This document shows positions 1 to 8,340 of a stretch of DNA of 64,000 nt, one piece after another. A model generated the notes under the pieces. The model did not search any database. It saw only the letters and a program-made list of their open reading frames with translations, and had not been told where the DNA came from. The stretch lies in contig CAREDV010000001.1 of assembly GCA_948964545.1 (NCBI GenBank), forward strand, positions 124,001 to 188,000, in the 5' to 3' direction. Made by a program: the position numbers and the translations under genes. The first letter of the stretch is position 1. Each line of letters starts with the position of its first letter. This DNA is from an uncultured bacterium. GTDB taxonomy: Bacteria; Cyanobacteriota; Vampirovibrionia; Gastranaerophilales; Gastranaerophilaceae.

Positions 1-68
1 AAAAATTCACAGGTACTTACGGCAGATTTGCTGATGCGGTTAAATATATTGACCCGAGAGAAGAATAA
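1..68 (+). CDS. 3' end of an unidentified gene (partial)
   Basis: An open frame runs from the window edge to a TAA at 66-68 and ends in TYGRFADAVKYIDPREE. Only about 22 residues are visible. It stops 31 bases before the GGGtGRT gene in the same direction, so the two are probably cotranscribed. From memory, GGGtGRT genes often follow an iron-sulfur scaffold (NifU-like) gene, so this may be its C-terminus, but the fragment is too short to show that. Confidence 0.5.
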   Translation, partial: KFTGTYGRFADAVKYIDPREE

Positions 69-99
69 GCGTTACAAAAAGAATTAAGAGGAAAATAAA

Positions 100-1104
100 A
101 TGACAGTAAAATTTGAAGGACAAGATAGACGTGAAGCTTCTTTGAAAAAAGTTTTACCTGAATATGGTTTCAAAAACTTGGAAGAAGCACGCGAACTATG
201 CGTATCAAAAGGTATTGATGTTGATGCGATTGTAAAAGGTATTCAGCCTATCGCATTTGAAAACGCAGTTTGGGCATACACTTTAGGATGTGCAATTGCT
301 TTGAAAAAAGAAGTTGCATCTGCAGCTGAAGCTGCTGAAGCTATTGGTTTAGGCTTGCAAGCATTTGCTATCCCAGGATCAGTAGGTGACAGAAGACAAG
401 TTGGTATCGGTCACGGTAACTTGGCTGCTATGTTGTTGAGAGAAGAAACAAAATGTTTCTGTTTCTTGGCTGGTCACGAATCATTCGCAGCTGCAGAAGG
501 TGCTATTGGTATCGCTAGAAACGCTAATAAAGTTAGAAAAGAACCTTTAAGAGTAATCTTGAACGGTCTTGGAAAAGACGCAGCTTATATCATCGCTAGA
601 ATTAACGGTTTCACAGCTGTTGAAACAAAATATGATTTCAAAACAGGCGAACTTAAAGTTGTTAAAGAAATTCCATTCTCAGATGGTGAAAGAGCAAAAG
701 TAAAATGCTACGGCGCTGACGACGTATCTGAAGGTGTTGCAATTATGATTAAAGAAGGCGTTGACGTATCTATTACAGGTAACTCAACTAACCCGACAAG
801 ATTCCAGCACCCTGTTGCAGGTACTTACAAAAAATGGTGCTATGAAAACGATAGAAAATACTTCTCAGTAGCATCAGGCGGCGGTACAGGAAGAACACTT
901 CACCCTGATAACGTAGCTGCAGGTCCTGCTTCTTACGGTATGACAGATACTATGGGCAGAATGCACGGTGACGCTCAGTTTGCAGGTTCATCATCAGTTC
1001 CTGCACACGTAGAAATGATGGGTGTAATCGGTATGGGTAACAACCCGATGGTTGGTGCGACTGTTGCAGTTGCAGTAGCTGTTGCTGGTGCGTTAGCTAA
1101 GTAG
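100..1104 (+). CDS. GGGtGRT family protein
   Basis: A 334-residue protein with the family-naming segment SGGGTGRTLHPDNVAAGPAS near residues 261-280 and a glycine/alanine/valine-rich C-terminus. This matches the Pfam GGGtGRT family, whose biochemical role is not established. The start is ATG preceded by AGAGGAAAATAAA. Codon use is rich in GCT, GGT and AAC compared with neighbours, as expected for strong expression. It follows a truncated upstream gene closely and ends at a strong hairpin terminator, so it is probably the last gene of its operon. Confidence 0.85.
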   Translation: MTVKFEGQDRREASLKKVLPEYGFKNLEEARELCVSKGIDVDAIVKGIQPIAFENAVWAYTLGCAIALKKEVASAAEAAEAIGLGLQAFAIPGSVGDRRQVGIGHGNLAAMLLREETKCFCFLAGHESFAAAEGAIGIARNANKVRKEPLRVILNGLGKDAAYIIARINGFTAVETKYDFKTGELKVVKEIPFSDGERAKVKCYGADDVSEGVAIMIKEGVDVSITGNSTNPTRFQHPVAGTYKKWCYENDRKYFSVASGGGTGRTLHPDNVAAGPASYGMTDTMGRMHGDAQFAGSSSVPAHVEMMGVIGMGNNPMVGATVAVAVAVAGALAK

Positions 1105-1132
1105 GTACTACGTACGAATAGATGTAATAAAA

Positions 1133-1157
1133 AGCTCTCCTATTGGGGAGCTTTTTT
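1133..1157 (+). terminator. rho-independent terminator of the GGGtGRT gene
   Basis: AGCTCTCC pairs with GGGGAGCT (one G-U pair) across a TATT loop, followed by a T run. The hairpin also covers the last codons and stop of the small leftward ORF at 1140-1301, so transcripts converge here. Confidence 0.85.
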
Positions 1158-1301
1158 GTTGTCTTTATTAAATATAAGAAAGTTTTCTAACGTATTTATA
1201 TCCAAACTGCATTTATGTAAGTCACTCAGAGTATACTGCAATTGATATTGAATTTGTTTTAAAGTAGTTAATACCTTTTGTTGATTTTTTTCGTCTTGCA
1301 T
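1140..1301 (-). CDS. small 53-residue protein divergent from an XRE regulator
   Basis: ATG at 1301-1299 to TAG at 1142-1140. The protein is Gln/Asn/Lys-rich and begins MQDEKNQQKVLTTLKQIQ, with predicted helical or coiled-coil character (LKQIQYQLQYTL). GAGGG lies 4-5 bases upstream of the start. A promoter with TTGACT at 1359-1354, a 17-bp spacer and TATACT at 1336-1331 points leftward into this ORF. Transcription is divergent from the XRE gene at 1379, and the intervening DNA carries AGTATACT palindromes. I do not recognise the family. The promoter, ribosome site and uninterrupted frame together make it a real gene candidate. Confidence 0.6.
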   Translation of the reverse strand: MQDEKNQQKVLTTLKQIQYQLQYTLSDLHKCSLDINTLENFLIFNKDNKKAPQ

Positions 1302-1370
1302 TAGTCCCTCGTTTTTCTCTTGATATTATGAGTATACTCTCTAGAAATTTGAAAGTCAAGTAGTATACTA
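1230..1370. promoter_or_regulatory. three AGTATACT operator copies in an XRE divergent switch
   Basis: The 8-bp palindrome AGTATACT occurs at 1230-1237, 1331-1338 and 1362-1369. The second is extended to GAGTATACTC and the third to TAGTATACTA. The latter two lie 31 bp apart, about three helical turns. One covers the leftward -10 box and the other is a plausible rightward -10 (TATACT at 1364-1369) for the XRE gene. The first lies inside the small leftward ORF, about 100 bp away. Confidence 0.7.
1331..1359 (-). promoter_or_regulatory. leftward promoter of the 53-residue ORF
   Basis: On the minus strand, TTGACT (1359-1354) is followed after 17 bp by TATACT (1336-1331). The -10 box lies inside an AGTATACT palindrome, so a bound regulator would block it directly. 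Confidence 0.65.
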
Positions 1371-1378
1371 TTAATATA

Positions 1379-1603
1379 ATGAGCAAAGTGGATACTGTAA
1401 CATATAAATTTGCATTAAAACTTAAAATAGAAAGAGCAAAAAAGGGTCTCTCGCAAGAAGAGTTAGCAGAACTAGCTAAAATTAGTTCTAGTACAGTTAG
1501 TTTAATAGAACGTGGAGTTCAATCACCCACCGTTGAAACTGTCGGTGCGATTGCAAAGGCTTTAGATATCGAACTTTACAAGCTGTTTATTTTTGATATT
1601 TAA
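1379..1603 (+). CDS. XRE-family helix-turn-helix regulator
   Basis: A 74-residue single-domain DNA-binding protein (HTH_3/Cro-CI type). The HTH core is KKGLSQEELAELAKISSSTV followed by SLIERGVQSPTVETV, filling residues 22-65. There is no effector domain. No Shine-Dalgarno precedes the ATG. The candidate -10 (TATACT, 1364-1369) would place the transcript start within about three bases of the ATG, so the mRNA may be leaderless, as for lambda cI from PRM. It probably controls its own gene and the divergent ORF through AGTATACT sites. A hydrophobic mini-ORF follows at 1725. Confidence 0.85.
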   Translation: MSKVDTVTYKFALKLKIERAKKGLSQEELAELAKISSSTVSLIERGVQSPTVETVGAIAKALDIELYKLFIFDI

Positions 1604-1608
1604 TAATA

Positions 1609-1637
1609 TTGACTTATTCTCGCTCGCGATATATGAT
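1609..1637 (+). promoter_or_regulatory. promoter of the mini-ORF at 1725
   Basis: TTGACT (1609-1614), 17-bp spacer, TATGAT (1632-1637). It starts just after the XRE stop codon, so the tiny ORF downstream has its own promoter and a leader of about 80 nt that begins with a small GGGTAAGCCC hairpin. Confidence 0.6.
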
Positions 1638-1724
1638 TAAAAAGGGTAAGCCCATTATCACAATCCATATCTTTGGGGGACAAACTATAAATTTGGACAA
1701 CCGTAAAGAAAGGAGGTGATAAAA

Positions 1725-1796
1725 ATGGAATTCAGTATAACTGAAAAAGCACTAATGCTTATCTTACTGATAATATTAGTGCTTAAATCCAATTAA
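1725..1796 (+). CDS. tiny hydrophobic peptide (23 residues) downstream of XRE
   Basis: ATG to TAA encodes MEFSITEKALMLILLIILVL plus KSN, one short hydrophobic helix with a charged start. The Shine-Dalgarno is near perfect (AGGAGGTGAT, 1711-1720). AAGCACTAAT (1747-1756) and ATTAGTGCTT (1775-1784) form a perfect 10-bp inverted repeat inside the ORF. Read leftward it ends in a T run and could terminate the convergent gene at 1860. Size and character resemble type I toxin or small membrane peptides. Two similar ORFs occur at 23140 and 56423, each after an XRE gene. Function is inferred only from pattern. Confidence 0.5.
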   Translation: MEFSITEKALMLILLIILVLKSN

Positions 1797-1809
1797 CGGG
1801 GCTTTTAAT

Positions 1810-1835
1810 GAGAGGACGGCAATCCTCTCGCCCTT
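1810..1835 (+). terminator. hairpin after the tiny peptide
   Basis: GAGAGGA (1810-1816) and TCCTCTC (1823-1829) form a 7-bp stem with a 6-base loop, followed by GCCCTTTCCTTTATT. The T tract is imperfect. Confidence 0.5.
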
Positions 1836-1859
1836 TCCTTTATTATAACATATTTGTTT

Positions 1860-4802
1860 TCAAATTTCAATCCCATGCAATTTGCAGAACGAACCCAGTA
1901 CGCTTTGGGATTTTTTCAGGTCTTGATAGACATATTTGTTTTTTGTCTGCTCAATTAACTCTTTTGCCTGCTTGTATAATTTATCCGATGCCTGCAAGTA
2001 TTCTATCTGTTTCGGCGACTTCATCAAACCGAGTTCCTGAAAATATTTGCCGTACAAAAGATACAATCTCGATAGCATATCTTTCAGGTTAAATTTGCGC
2101 GCAATAAGAATTGCGCCTTCTATATGGATTTTTGCTGTTTCAAAGTCTGAATTTGTTATTGCACATTTTGCGATTACGGTTTTCAGTAAAATCGTAAAGA
2201 AGTAATTATTGATTTTTGGGTTTTGTGCAACTTCAAGCGCCTGTTCTGCGATTTCCATTGCATTTTGCGGCCCTTCGGTATTTAAAGTTGCGTCAGCTAT
2301 CAAATACCAAGTTAAAAGTGCACCAATTGCCATTTTTTCTTTTGCAAAATAAGCTGCTTGATCGTTATAAATTTCCAATGCCTGTTTTGAATTTTCATTA
2401 TCTTGGAAAATTTTGCCCAACAAAGTTTTCAGAATATTTTTTGTGAAATTGTCACCGTTATTGTTCGCAAAAGTCACGATTTGGAATAAATCTTCCTGCA
2501 TTCTGTGATAACGTTTTCTAAAGAAATTATTTATAATGTTAATAAAATTCCAGCGCAGGATTGTTTCATTGTCCATTACGTTTTCGCGGTAAAGCTTCAA
2601 AACTTCCTCAAGCATTTGTTCAGATGCTTGGAAGTTGCCTTTCATTGTGTTTGCAAAAGCCAGAGTAAGTTTGCATTTGCAGATGAATAATTCATCTTTT
2701 ATATTGTTTCTTTCGATAATATCAAAGAGAATTGTCAAAATTTCAAAAGACCTGTCAGAACCCTGCATTACAAGAGCATTTGCAAGAATTAGGTAAACTC
2801 TGAGCCAAGTTTCATACATAAATCCGAGTTTCGGGTCTTGTGCGCTGTGTTTTTTGCTGAAATATCTGTCGAGAATCGGCATAATTTCATTGTCTATCAT
2901 ATTGACAATTTGACCGCAGTTTCCGATATTAAGAAGCGCGCCGAGTTTTGAGGCTTTTAAAAGTGCGATATCAATATCGTTTTCAGGTTTAACTTTTTCT
3001 AACACTGCATCTACGCATTCAACTTCGCCAAAATAATTTCCTGTTTTTCTGCAGCATGATGCAAGGTAGGCAAGGAGTTCAATTTCTTTCGGGCTGTCCC
3101 CGATTGCCTGAGCATTTGAAATTGCATCGGGCAGATATTCCATTGCTTCTTGCGGATTTGAGTTTGAAAGAAGTTTACCGAGGCGTTCTGATATATTGTA
3201 GCGAATTTTTAATGTATCGTTTTCATCAAATTCGTTTATCAATGCCATTGACTGTTTTTGAGAAATTGCGTAAAGATTCATATCTCCAATATAAGCTGCA
3301 AGTCTTGTATTTCTTGTCCAGATTTCAAGCGAGAGTTCGGGCTGTTTCAGGTTTTGCGCAACAATTCCTAAAATTGCGTGTGAATTCAGCGTAAATCCTG
3401 TAAGATATGTGAAAATCTGTTTATTGATTTTCGTATAATTTTCGTCATTTTTGGCGGTTTTCAAAATTGTTTCCCATAAAAGAAGAGAATTAAACTCGCA
3501 GTAAATATCGTTTACCGCATTGATATAATCCATTCGTTTCAAGTAAACTATAATTTTTCGAAATTCTGTGTCGCTGACTTCAAAAATTTCTTTAACAAGG
3601 TTTATATTGATTTTATCGCCTATAATTGCAGAGCCTAAGAGGATTTCATAAGCCTTTGGGTTTAAATGCGATAATAATGCAAGTCTGTGTTCCAAAAGAC
3701 CTTTGAAAGTCGTGCTTATTTCAAATTCCTGTTCGCAAAGCATACAATCGTGTTTCAAACATAATGCCTGATTTATATAAGATGCGTTGCCTCTGCTGAT
3801 TTTATAGATATCATGAAGTTCCTCTTTGGAAAATTCAGTGAAATTTTTTGTTTTTTTAGTTTTCTGGTCTAAAATAATTTTTACCTGCTGCGGTTCAAGC
3901 GGTGCAATTCCGATATCTAAATAGATATTTTCATCCTTGTTAGAGGGAAAGTAAAAATATCCTTTTGCAGGTTTTGCCTCGTTATACAGAAGCAGAAGTT
4001 TTAAGTTTTTCCAAACATTATCTTTTTTTATAAATTTGCTGATAAATTCGTAAGAAAATCCGTCGATAAAATCAAAATTATCAATAACGATTACAAATTT
4101 TCCATGAGCCGTAATTTTGTCAAATACTTTGTTTAAGAAGCTAAATGTATTATTTTTACCAGAAACAATATTTTCAAAAGTTCCTTCAACTGACGGGTAT
4201 AAAAAATTTATCAGGTCAAAAATTTCGTTATTTTCAAGTTCGGGAAATTCGTTTTTGAAAAATTTTGAAGCATCTTTTTTAAACTGCAAATTATTCAGAC
4301 AAAAATTCGGTAGTCCAAAAAGGTTTAAGAGGATATCCTGAATTACTCCGCCCGATGTGATTTGTGTAATCGGTGTGCATTTGCCGTAAATCCACGAGTA
4401 ATTTTTCAAATCCTTTACAACCGATTTTAATACAAGGCTTTTTCCGCATCCTTTTTCACCGCTGAGTGAAAAAATCTTTTTATTTTTGGCTGTAATTCCT
4501 TTTACAAGAATATTTTTTGCACTTTGTTGTGAAATAAGGTTTGCTGTATATTCAAGCTGTTCTGTAGTTTGGGGTTTTGCAAATGCATAACCGCATTTTC
4601 TGCATTTTTCGATGTTCGGAAAATTTACACTTTTGCAGTTCGGGCAGATTTTTAAGATTTCTGTTCCGCATTTTTTGCAATTATAGTCAAAAATTGAATT
4701 AACAGTATTGCATTTTTTACAAATCAAGCCCGTACGAGCTTTACAGTAAGGGCATTTTAGTGTATTATCAGAAACTTCTTTTTTGCATATAGGACAAATC
4801 AT
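1860..4802 (-). CDS. zinc-ribbon, P-loop ATPase and TPR protein
   Basis: 980 residues. The N-terminus (about 1-75) has at least seven CxxC knuckles forming tandem zinc ribbons (MICPICK, KCPYCK, ICKKC, CKKCG, ICPNCK, CRKCG). Next comes an AAA_16/NACHT-like ATPase with Walker A GEKGCGKS near residue 115 and Walker B FVIVIDNFDF. The rest is helical and TPR-like (for example ALEIYNDQAAYF, AMEIAEQALEVA). This resembles STAND-type signalling ATPases and the cyclase-associated AAA/TPR proteins, but no cyclase or kinase domain is present. The ATG lies one base after the stop of the sigma-like gene, so the two are tightly coupled. Confidence 0.65.
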   Translation of the reverse strand: MICPICKKEVSDNTLKCPYCKARTGLICKKCNTVNSIFDYNCKKCGTEILKICPNCKSVNFPNIEKCRKCGYAFAKPQTTEQLEYTANLISQQSAKNILVKGITAKNKKIFSLSGEKGCGKSLVLKSVVKDLKNYSWIYGKCTPITQITSGGVIQDILLNLFGLPNFCLNNLQFKKDASKFFKNEFPELENNEIFDLINFLYPSVEGTFENIVSGKNNTFSFLNKVFDKITAHGKFVIVIDNFDFIDGFSYEFISKFIKKDNVWKNLKLLLLYNEAKPAKGYFYFPSNKDENIYLDIGIAPLEPQQVKIILDQKTKKTKNFTEFSKEELHDIYKISRGNASYINQALCLKHDCMLCEQEFEISTTFKGLLEHRLALLSHLNPKAYEILLGSAIIGDKININLVKEIFEVSDTEFRKIIVYLKRMDYINAVNDIYCEFNSLLLWETILKTAKNDENYTKINKQIFTYLTGFTLNSHAILGIVAQNLKQPELSLEIWTRNTRLAAYIGDMNLYAISQKQSMALINEFDENDTLKIRYNISERLGKLLSNSNPQEAMEYLPDAISNAQAIGDSPKEIELLAYLASCCRKTGNYFGEVECVDAVLEKVKPENDIDIALLKASKLGALLNIGNCGQIVNMIDNEIMPILDRYFSKKHSAQDPKLGFMYETWLRVYLILANALVMQGSDRSFEILTILFDIIERNNIKDELFICKCKLTLAFANTMKGNFQASEQMLEEVLKLYRENVMDNETILRWNFINIINNFFRKRYHRMQEDLFQIVTFANNNGDNFTKNILKTLLGKIFQDNENSKQALEIYNDQAAYFAKEKMAIGALLTWYLIADATLNTEGPQNAMEIAEQALEVAQNPKINNYFFTILLKTVIAKCAITNSDFETAKIHIEGAILIARKFNLKDMLSRLYLLYGKYFQELGLMKSPKQIEYLQASDKLYKQAKELIEQTKNKYVYQDLKKSQSVLGSFCKLHGIEI

Positions 4803-4803
4803 T

Positions 4804-5370
4804 TTAACTACCGAAAGCTTGTTTTACTTTATTCATCAGTTTAAATAATCTTTTTGAAACTTCTGACTGAGACAGGTTTAATTCCTGTGCAATTTCTTTT
4901 TGAGTCATTCCTTTTTCATAACGCAGGTTATAAAGGTTCAAATAGTTTTTATCAGGAGCGTTTTGGTCAATTTCATAAACAGTATCAACAATTTTTTGCA
5001 GAATGTCTTTTTTTACAGCTAAATCCTCAGGAGTTTCTTGAATATCAACGGGTTCGTAAGTTACGGTTACATTGGAGTAATCTGTTAGACTTGATGTTGT
5101 TTCAATAGGGACTTCTGTTACAGACATGAAACCGCTTTTGGTTCTTCTTAATCTGCCCTCGCTTTTTAAGACATTTAAAATTGAGGTTGCAGCAACTTTT
5201 CTCAAGTAAGCTTCCAATGTTGCATCAGAAGTTACTGTCTTAACGATAAGCAAAGAACGTCTGCAGGTTTCGTTAAAAAAGTCATCGTACAAATCTTCAT
5301 TATTAGCGAATTTTCTGTCGCTTTTGATAATTTTTTCTATTAAATCTATTTTATCTTGAGCTAATTCCAC
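4804..5370 (-). CDS. sigma-70-like factor (region 4 HTH)
   Basis: 188 residues starting at GTG, with AGGA about ten bases upstream. The C-terminus NLRYEKGMTQKEIAQELNLS then QSEVSKRLFKLMNKVKQAF is a sigma region 4/LuxR-like helix-turn-helix. The N-terminal half could hold a divergent region 2 (ETCRRSLLIVKTVTSDATLE), but the -10 recognition helix is not obvious. It may be an alternative sigma factor or an HTH regulator. It sits between a TonB-like membrane protein and an ATPase, all leftward, which suggests an envelope-linked signalling operon. Confidence 0.65.
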   Translation of the reverse strand: MELAQDKIDLIEKIIKSDRKFANNEDLYDDFFNETCRRSLLIVKTVTSDATLEAYLRKVAATSILNVLKSEGRLRRTKSGFMSVTEVPIETTSSLTDYSNVTVTYEPVDIQETPEDLAVKKDILQKIVDTVYEIDQNAPDKNYLNLYNLRYEKGMTQKEIAQELNLSQSEVSKRLFKLMNKVKQAFGS

Positions 5371-5406
5371 TTTGAAATTTTCCTGTTTGATAACATTATA
5401 TCATAA

Positions 5407-7749
5407 TTAAAAGTATATGATAAGGTTCAAGTTGAAATCGGGGGTTTTAATCTCGTCAGCAGGCGGTTTTACGACATTTAAAGTATCTTTAACAGATTGT
5501 AACACAATATTATCAATTTGAGTTGAGCCTGAGCCTGAAAGTATACGTGCATCTTGAACAGAGCCATTTTTGCTTAATGTCAAACCTACTTTGACCTGAT
5601 TTGTGTATGCATATTCAGTTGCAAGCAATAAATCTGCAGATAATGAAAGTTTTATGCTTCTGCCTGCAGTTCTCAAATAGTTTTGCATTTTACTGCTGTA
5701 TGAAAGTGCATCAGGTACATCCCAGACAAGTTTGTTTACATCAAGATATGATTCTGATTTCACAGGTTTTGGCGGGTTGTTTTTTAATTCTTTTACAACA
5801 GGTTTTTTAGTTTCTATATTTTTAGCAGGTGCAGGTGTATTAGAGGCAAGAATGTCATCTGGTGAACCCTGCGGAAGTGCAGCAGCTTCATTATTAATCG
5901 GAAGCGGCTCAATGTCTGCTGTCGTATCGTTTTTAGGTTTCAAAAATACAAATGCAGAACCTGCTGCAAGAATTGTAATCAATGCACCAGCAACAATTAA
6001 AGATTTTTTGTCTGTTGATTTTTTATTAAATAGTGCAGCTCCTGGAACTTGGGGAAGTTCTTCCTCTACATTTGGCTGTTCAGATGGAGGTGTTTCTTCG
6101 TTATATAAAACATTTAAATCTGTTTCTTCATTCAAAATATCATCAATACTGTCTGTCGGCATTTCTTCTTCAAAAACAGTGTCATCTGCAGCTGAGGATG
6201 TGTTTAAAACGTCATCAATTTGTGACAATAAGTCTTGTGAAGAAATATCATCATGGTTTTCTATCTCAATATTATCTCCGTTTTCTGCAGAAAGGGTTTC
6301 AAGCAGATTTTTGCCAAAAGAAGAATCTTCTTCTATTTCTTCAATAATATCGGGAATTTCTGCAAAATCTTCCAACTGAGGAGTCTGCTCAAAGAACATA
6401 GAAAGTTCTTCTTCAGGTAAAGGCTCAGCCGCAGGTTCATCTGTCTGTAAAGATTCAACATCATCAAATGGCATTATATCGTCTGGTGTTTCTTCCAGTG
6501 TAATTTCTTCTGTCTGTAAAGGTTGAATGTTATCAAACGACATTATATCATCAGTTGGTTCTTCCAACGGAACTTCTTTCGTTTGTAAAGGTTCAATGTC
6601 TTCAAACGACATTATATCGTCTGGTGTTTCTTCCAATTGAGTTCCCTCTGTTTCTAATGGCTCAACATCTTCAAAAGACATAATATCAGCAGGAGATTCT
6701 TCAATCAGAGTTTCCTCTAATGGTTCAATTTCGTCAAAAGAAAGCATATCAAGTACAGGTTCTTCCATGATTTCGGTATCTTGAGAGATTTCTACAGACT
6801 CCAATGAAAGTGTTTCTTCTATCGGTTCTTCCTCAACTTCTTCTGTTTGCGGTATTTCCACAGCATCAAGTACAATTCCATCAAGCATTGGTTCTTCAAA
6901 CACTTCTAGTTCTTCGAAATTGATTGATTCAGGTTCTTCTTCCTGAACTCCATCTTTTGTATCATTATCATTAACTGCAAATTCTTCAAGGTTAAAATCG
7001 CCCGAAGGTTCTTCAATTTCTTCAAATGTTTCAATCGGCTGAACTTCTTTTTTCTCAATCAAAGGGTCATTCATAGCTTTGTATGAAAGAGTTTCAAAGT
7101 TTTCGTATTCAATAAATTTATCTCTGAGCTGTGCACTTTCCAAAAGGAGTTTTATCAATTGTTTTTTGTCTGAATCTGAAATATCATTATCAGCCATTGA
7201 AACAATATAGTTTTCTGCTTTTTCAAAATCCTCATCTGACAGTTCTCTATCAGTATTTCCGCTGAACGAATTAATGTAGTTTACCAGCTCAAGTGCAGGG
7301 CTTAATTTTTCTTTTTCTATAAAATAATATTTTGAATTTTCATTATTTTTGTTAATAAGTTTAGGGTCAAAGAATCCCAAAAATTTAACAAAAGTTTTGT
7401 CTTCAGCAAGATTGAAAACAAGATAAATATCAGGAGTGAGTCCGAATTCAAAATGAGATTTCGGGATAAATATTATGTTTTCGTCAAAAACAACCCTTAC
7501 ATCAATATGAATATTTGGAAGTAAAATATCTGCAACATCTATTTCTTCAAGAATTTTTTTAATAGAGTGCATATTTTTAACATCACTTACATCCATATTT
7601 TCAGATACAAGATATTTCATTGCAAGTTCTGCGCCGAGTGTATTTATGTACGCTCTGTTTTTCACATCTTTATGTGCGAACGAATTTGCCGCCGCGCTTG
7701 CTTCTAATCTCTCTTTATCGCCAATATAAATTAAAACATCTTGTTCCAT
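5407..7749 (-). CDS. acidic-repeat transmembrane protein with TonB-type C-terminus
   Basis: 780 residues from ATG at 7749, chosen because GGAGA lies just upstream; in-frame extension to 7911 has no ribosome site. Residues 1 to about 240 form a globular domain I do not recognise. A long Glu/Asp-rich segment follows with about 21-residue imperfect repeats (PDDIMSFEDIEPLQT, TDDIMSFDNIQPLQT, PDDIMPFDDVESLQT). Then come a membrane helix (LIVAGALITILAAGSAFVFL), a Pro/Lys linker and a TonB C-terminal domain (KVGLTLSKNGSVQDARILSG). The topology has the acidic region cytoplasmic and the TonB-like domain outside. The sigma-like gene lies 36 bases downstream. Confidence 0.6.
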   Translation of the reverse strand: MEQDVLIYIGDKERLEASAAANSFAHKDVKNRAYINTLGAELAMKYLVSENMDVSDVKNMHSIKKILEEIDVADILLPNIHIDVRVVFDENIIFIPKSHFEFGLTPDIYLVFNLAEDKTFVKFLGFFDPKLINKNNENSKYYFIEKEKLSPALELVNYINSFSGNTDRELSDEDFEKAENYIVSMADNDISDSDKKQLIKLLLESAQLRDKFIEYENFETLSYKAMNDPLIEKKEVQPIETFEEIEEPSGDFNLEEFAVNDNDTKDGVQEEEPESINFEELEVFEEPMLDGIVLDAVEIPQTEEVEEEPIEETLSLESVEISQDTEIMEEPVLDMLSFDEIEPLEETLIEESPADIMSFEDVEPLETEGTQLEETPDDIMSFEDIEPLQTKEVPLEEPTDDIMSFDNIQPLQTEEITLEETPDDIMPFDDVESLQTDEPAAEPLPEEELSMFFEQTPQLEDFAEIPDIIEEIEEDSSFGKNLLETLSAENGDNIEIENHDDISSQDLLSQIDDVLNTSSAADDTVFEEEMPTDSIDDILNEETDLNVLYNEETPPSEQPNVEEELPQVPGAALFNKKSTDKKSLIVAGALITILAAGSAFVFLKPKNDTTADIEPLPINNEAAALPQGSPDDILASNTPAPAKNIETKKPVVKELKNNPPKPVKSESYLDVNKLVWDVPDALSYSSKMQNYLRTAGRSIKLSLSADLLLATEYAYTNQVKVGLTLSKNGSVQDARILSGSGSTQIDNIVLQSVKDTLNVVKPPADEIKTPDFNLNLIIYF
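6430..6710 (-). repeat. in-gene acidic tandem repeats (~63 bp units)
   Basis: At least four imperfect 63-bp units encode versions of E-E-T-P-D-D-I-M-S-F-E-D-I-E-P-L-Q-T within the TonB-like gene. The repeats are near in sequence at the DNA level, so copy number could vary. Confidence 0.6.
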
Positions 7750-7925
7750 GCCATTCTCCTTACATGTAATAAGATGACACTGGATAAAAAAATATTCCAA
7801 TTTTGTTGTAACGTTATGTAACAAATGTTGAAAAATTAGATGATTTCGAGCAAAATTATTATATAAATCGTTTTCTAACATGTAGTAGTGTGTATTTTGC
7901 CTGATTGGCATAAAAGGAGGTTTCC

Positions 7926-8303
7926 ATGATTAATTCGGTTTCAAATCTAAGTTTTCGCGGTGATATTGCGAACAATCAGGATTTAATAAATTCACCAGGG
8001 CAATTTGCCTCACCGATGCAGTCAGCGGAACTTCCGCCTGACAGTTTTGAAATGCAGGGTGAAGAAAAGAAAAAATCTGGCGCAAAAGGTATAATTGCAA
8101 CGCTGGCACTTGGTTTAGCAGCATTTGCAGGACTTGGATATGCTGTTAAGAAAGGTCATTTAGAAAAAACAGCAATAAATGATGCAGATAGTTTCTTTAA
8201 GAAATTATGGCCGAAAACTAAAAACCTCGGACACACAATCGGTGAATACGCGGTCAAGGCGTGGGATAAGACACTCGGAAAATTATTTGCTAAAAAATCA
8301 TAA
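7926..8303 (+). CDS. small membrane-anchored hypothetical protein
   Basis: 125 residues with a strong AAAAGGAGG ribosome site. It begins MINSVSNLSFRGDI; a short SFRG/SFKG-type start is common in proteins I associate with this lineage. One hydrophobic segment (IIATLALGLAAFAGLGYAV, about 57-75) is followed by a basic helical tail. Not assignable to a known family. It ends at a hairpin terminator and stands alone between the leftward TonB-like operon and two leftward XRE genes. Confidence 0.7.
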   Translation: MINSVSNLSFRGDIANNQDLINSPGQFASPMQSAELPPDSFEMQGEEKKKSGAKGIIATLALGLAAFAGLGYAVKKGHLEKTAINDADSFFKKLWPKTKNLGHTIGEYAVKAWDKTLGKLFAKKS

Positions 8304-8306
8304 GAA

Positions 8307-8330
8307 AAGTCCCGAAAGGGACTTTTTTAA
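8307..8330 (+). terminator. rho-independent terminator
   Basis: AAGTCCC, GAAA tetraloop, GGGACTT, then a T run. The same GAAA-loop design recurs at 50239. Confidence 0.9.
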
Positions 8331-8340
8331 TTTGATAAAA

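Noticed and set aside
5732..6379. 215-residue plus-strand ORF opposite the TonB-like gene
   Set aside because: Serine/phenylalanine-rich shadow of the acidic repeat region; no ribosome site or domain.
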